Shown: piece after piece, positions 62,547 through 64,000 of the stretch
How positions within the stretch are numbered: the stretch's first letter is position 1
Layout of the letters: every line of letters begins with the position of its first letter
Source: Deinandra increscens subsp. villosa
Lineage: Eukaryota; Streptophyta; Magnoliopsida; Asterales; Asteraceae
Direction of reading: 5' to 3'
DNA length: 64,000 nucleotides
NCBI GenBank assembly: GCA_039602395.1
Contig: JBCNJP010000003.1
Location: forward strand, 66,899,880 to 66,963,879
Notes under the pieces: generated by a model
The model's input: only the letters and a program-made list of their open reading frames with translations
The model's database searches: none
Told to the model about the DNA's origin: nothing
Made by a program: the position numbers and the translations under genes

Positions 62547-63569
62547 TGTGGGGTTTTAAGAACATTATCAAAGCCATTTTAACTCCTTAAAATGTAAAAC
62601 GCAGCGGAAATTCAAAACCATAGTTTGATTAGTTGATGTTAAAACCGATTTTAACACTTGATTATAAAACCCAAAACCAAGGATCCAAATATGTATGCAT
62701 GCTATCAAAACTAAAACCAACCATAGGGGGTTTTAGATTTACCTTCTTCCAAGCTCAAGGTTATGAAGAAGATGATGTGAATGAACCGGCTTGCTATCTA
62801 ACTTGAAAGCCTCAAGTGATGATACCCACGAGCTTGAACAACAAACACCTTTGTTGCTAGGATTTGGTGAAGATGAACACTCTTTGTCTCCTTGCTTGAA
62901 TCCGAATTCCTCAAGTATTTTTACTCTTGGGGCTGATTTCTTTTTAGGAAAAACGGATGGGGGAGAGAGAGAGAGTTCTTTTGCACTAATGAAACTCAAT
63001 AGTGTCTTAGAGAAGGTAGTTGGGTGTTGGCTATTAAAAGCTCCAAGGGGAAATGAACCTAGACACTCTTGCATGCCTTGGACACTACAAAAGCCACCCA
63101 CCCTCATTATTAGAGGGAGAGGGGACGTTCAAAAGGAGGGGAAAAGAAGAATTTCAAATTCTTTTCTTTCTTCCCTCCTACAAATCCCATTTAATCTATG
63201 TATTATATTTTGTTATGAGGCTTACTTGTAACATGTCATGTAACACCTTATATGACATGTAACAAGACCAAAAAATATAATATAACATATAACCCTTTTA
63301 TATGTTGTGTAACAATTTATTTAACCACTTAAATAAAATTGTTACTTTACTTCTCCAATTTAAATCATCCATATGATTTAATCATAAGTGCAATTATTTA
63401 GAAACCCATTTCCAAATATCTTCTTTAGGTGATATTTATTTAATTGATCATATCTAAATAAATATCCATTGGGTGTTTGTCTAACTCGTTATTGGGTATG
63501 ACCCGTCTTGGATCATAACGTACTAGCCATATCAATCTAGCATGTGTCTTGGGCAGACCGAGTCCAACA
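62547..63569 (-). mobile_element. Solo LTR (1023 bp) in the 308-bp array
   Basis: The plus strand runs tgtggggtttt...gagtccaaca, i.e. TG...CA ends, flanked by the exact 5-bp duplication agtat (62542-62546 and 63570-63574). There are no internal genes, so it is a solo LTR left by recombination between two LTRs. Minus orientation is suggested by ccgctgcgtttt near its right-hand (minus-strand 3') end, like the LTR-like remnant at 1-941. The frame at 62739-63107 inside it is probably not a gene. Confidence 0.85.
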
Positions 63570-64000
63570 AGTATATGTTGGCATTTTGATATGGTGGGAT
63601 GAGATGATTTATAAACAGGATAAATTTTACTTCTAAATTGGAAGAAGAACAAAACCGGATGAACTACAATTCCTCAGGAAGAAGAGTTCATGAGTATTGA
63701 GAGAAGATGAACTAGAGTTATTCAGGATAAACCGGATAAAGTAGAGTTCTAAAGTTCTTCCGGATGGTTAACCAGTTTTCATCTATAATAACATACACAT
63801 TTTCAATAAATCATAGCAGACCTCCATTTCACTCATAACTGTGATCTTACATGGAGTATATATTCATATTCTATTTTAGTATATGTTGCCATTTTGATAT
63901 GGTGGGAAGAGATGATTTATAAACAGGATAAATTTTTACTTCTAAATTGGAAGAAGAACAAAACTGGATGAACTACAATTCCTTAGGAAGAAGAGTTCAT

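Larger units (their letters stand above)
62133..64000. repeat. Tandem array of a 308-bp repeat (three copies, cut by a solo LTR)
   Basis: Units begin ttttcatctataataac at 62133, 62440 and 63776. After subtracting the inserted LTR and its target duplication the period is 307-308 bp. The third copy runs off the window. Parts of the same family occur at 23617-23745, 24950-25390 and 27961-28121. No coding content. Confidence 0.85.

Noticed and set aside
62739..63231. Frames inside the solo LTR (122 and 146 codons)
   Set aside because: They lie wholly within a TG...CA unit with target duplications. Such frames are commonly mis-annotated in LTRs and have no domain.
1..64000. tRNA, rRNA or snRNA genes
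   Set aside because: No cloverleaf with A/B boxes or rRNA-like stretch was noticed by eye; a tRNAscan-SE or Infernal run would be decisive.

Overview
The window is eukaryotic and looks like heterochromatic or repeat-rich plant DNA, most likely from a eudicot and probably from the daisy family (Asteraceae). The basis is the mixture of AT-rich DNA, plant L1-type LINEs with a DUF4283/zinc-knuckle ORF1, Tat-type Ty3/gypsy elements with an antisense extra ORF, a SIRE-like copia remnant, and an extra-ORF protein family that I remember as abundant in Asteraceae annotation (memory, not a search). I see no complete ordinary host gene. Nearly everything coding is transposon-derived and damaged.

Layout. 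1-941: LTR-like remnant. 942-7532: a LINE (L1a, +) with an internal inverted segment, followed by an inverted partial copy (L1b, -). 7533-8563: unassigned sequence and a short fragment of a repeat-associated protein. 8.6-14.0 kb: a copia remnant (-) made of gag, a protease-RNase H fusion ORF, a long leader with a TATA box and many ACTTCG motifs, and an additional ORF. 14.0-18.5 kb: LINE L1c (-), with a chimeric 5' end. 18.6-23.55 kb: LINE L1d (+). 23.6-28.8 kb: a mosaic of small repeats, a two-exon PB1-like gene (-), a captured fragment of a cold-shock-domain gene, and CACTA-like subterminal repeats.

28.8-55.35 kb is a four-level nest. LINE L1e (+, 14-bp target duplication) is split by Gypsy-1 (31271-51923, TSD ggtcc). 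Gypsy-1 is split in its reverse transcriptase by Gypsy-2 (34797-45139, TSD cttct). Gypsy-2 carries a 263-bp 5'-truncated LINE tail (L1f) in gag. By-eye LTR divergence is about 3% for the outer pair and about 1.4% for the inner pair, which agrees with the nesting order. Both Gypsy copies have gag-protease and RT-RNase H-integrase in one frame separated by a single UAG. In Gypsy-1 the UAG is followed by CAA UUA, the classical leaky-stop context. Both also carry an antisense, intron-containing ORF with its own TATA-like box between pol and the 3' LTR.

55.4-64 kb: AT-rich repeats, then two head-to-head arrays of a degenerate 10-bp unit (about 56665-57725) whose two orientations are reverse complements of each other. 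These are followed by a degenerate multi-segment reading frame (57983-62030) related to the copia extra ORF, and then a tandem array of a roughly 308-bp repeat into which a 1023-bp solo LTR has inserted (62547-63569, TSD agtat). The most unusual signals are the decamer arrays, the UAG-CAA-UUA junction, and the antisense spliced ORFs.
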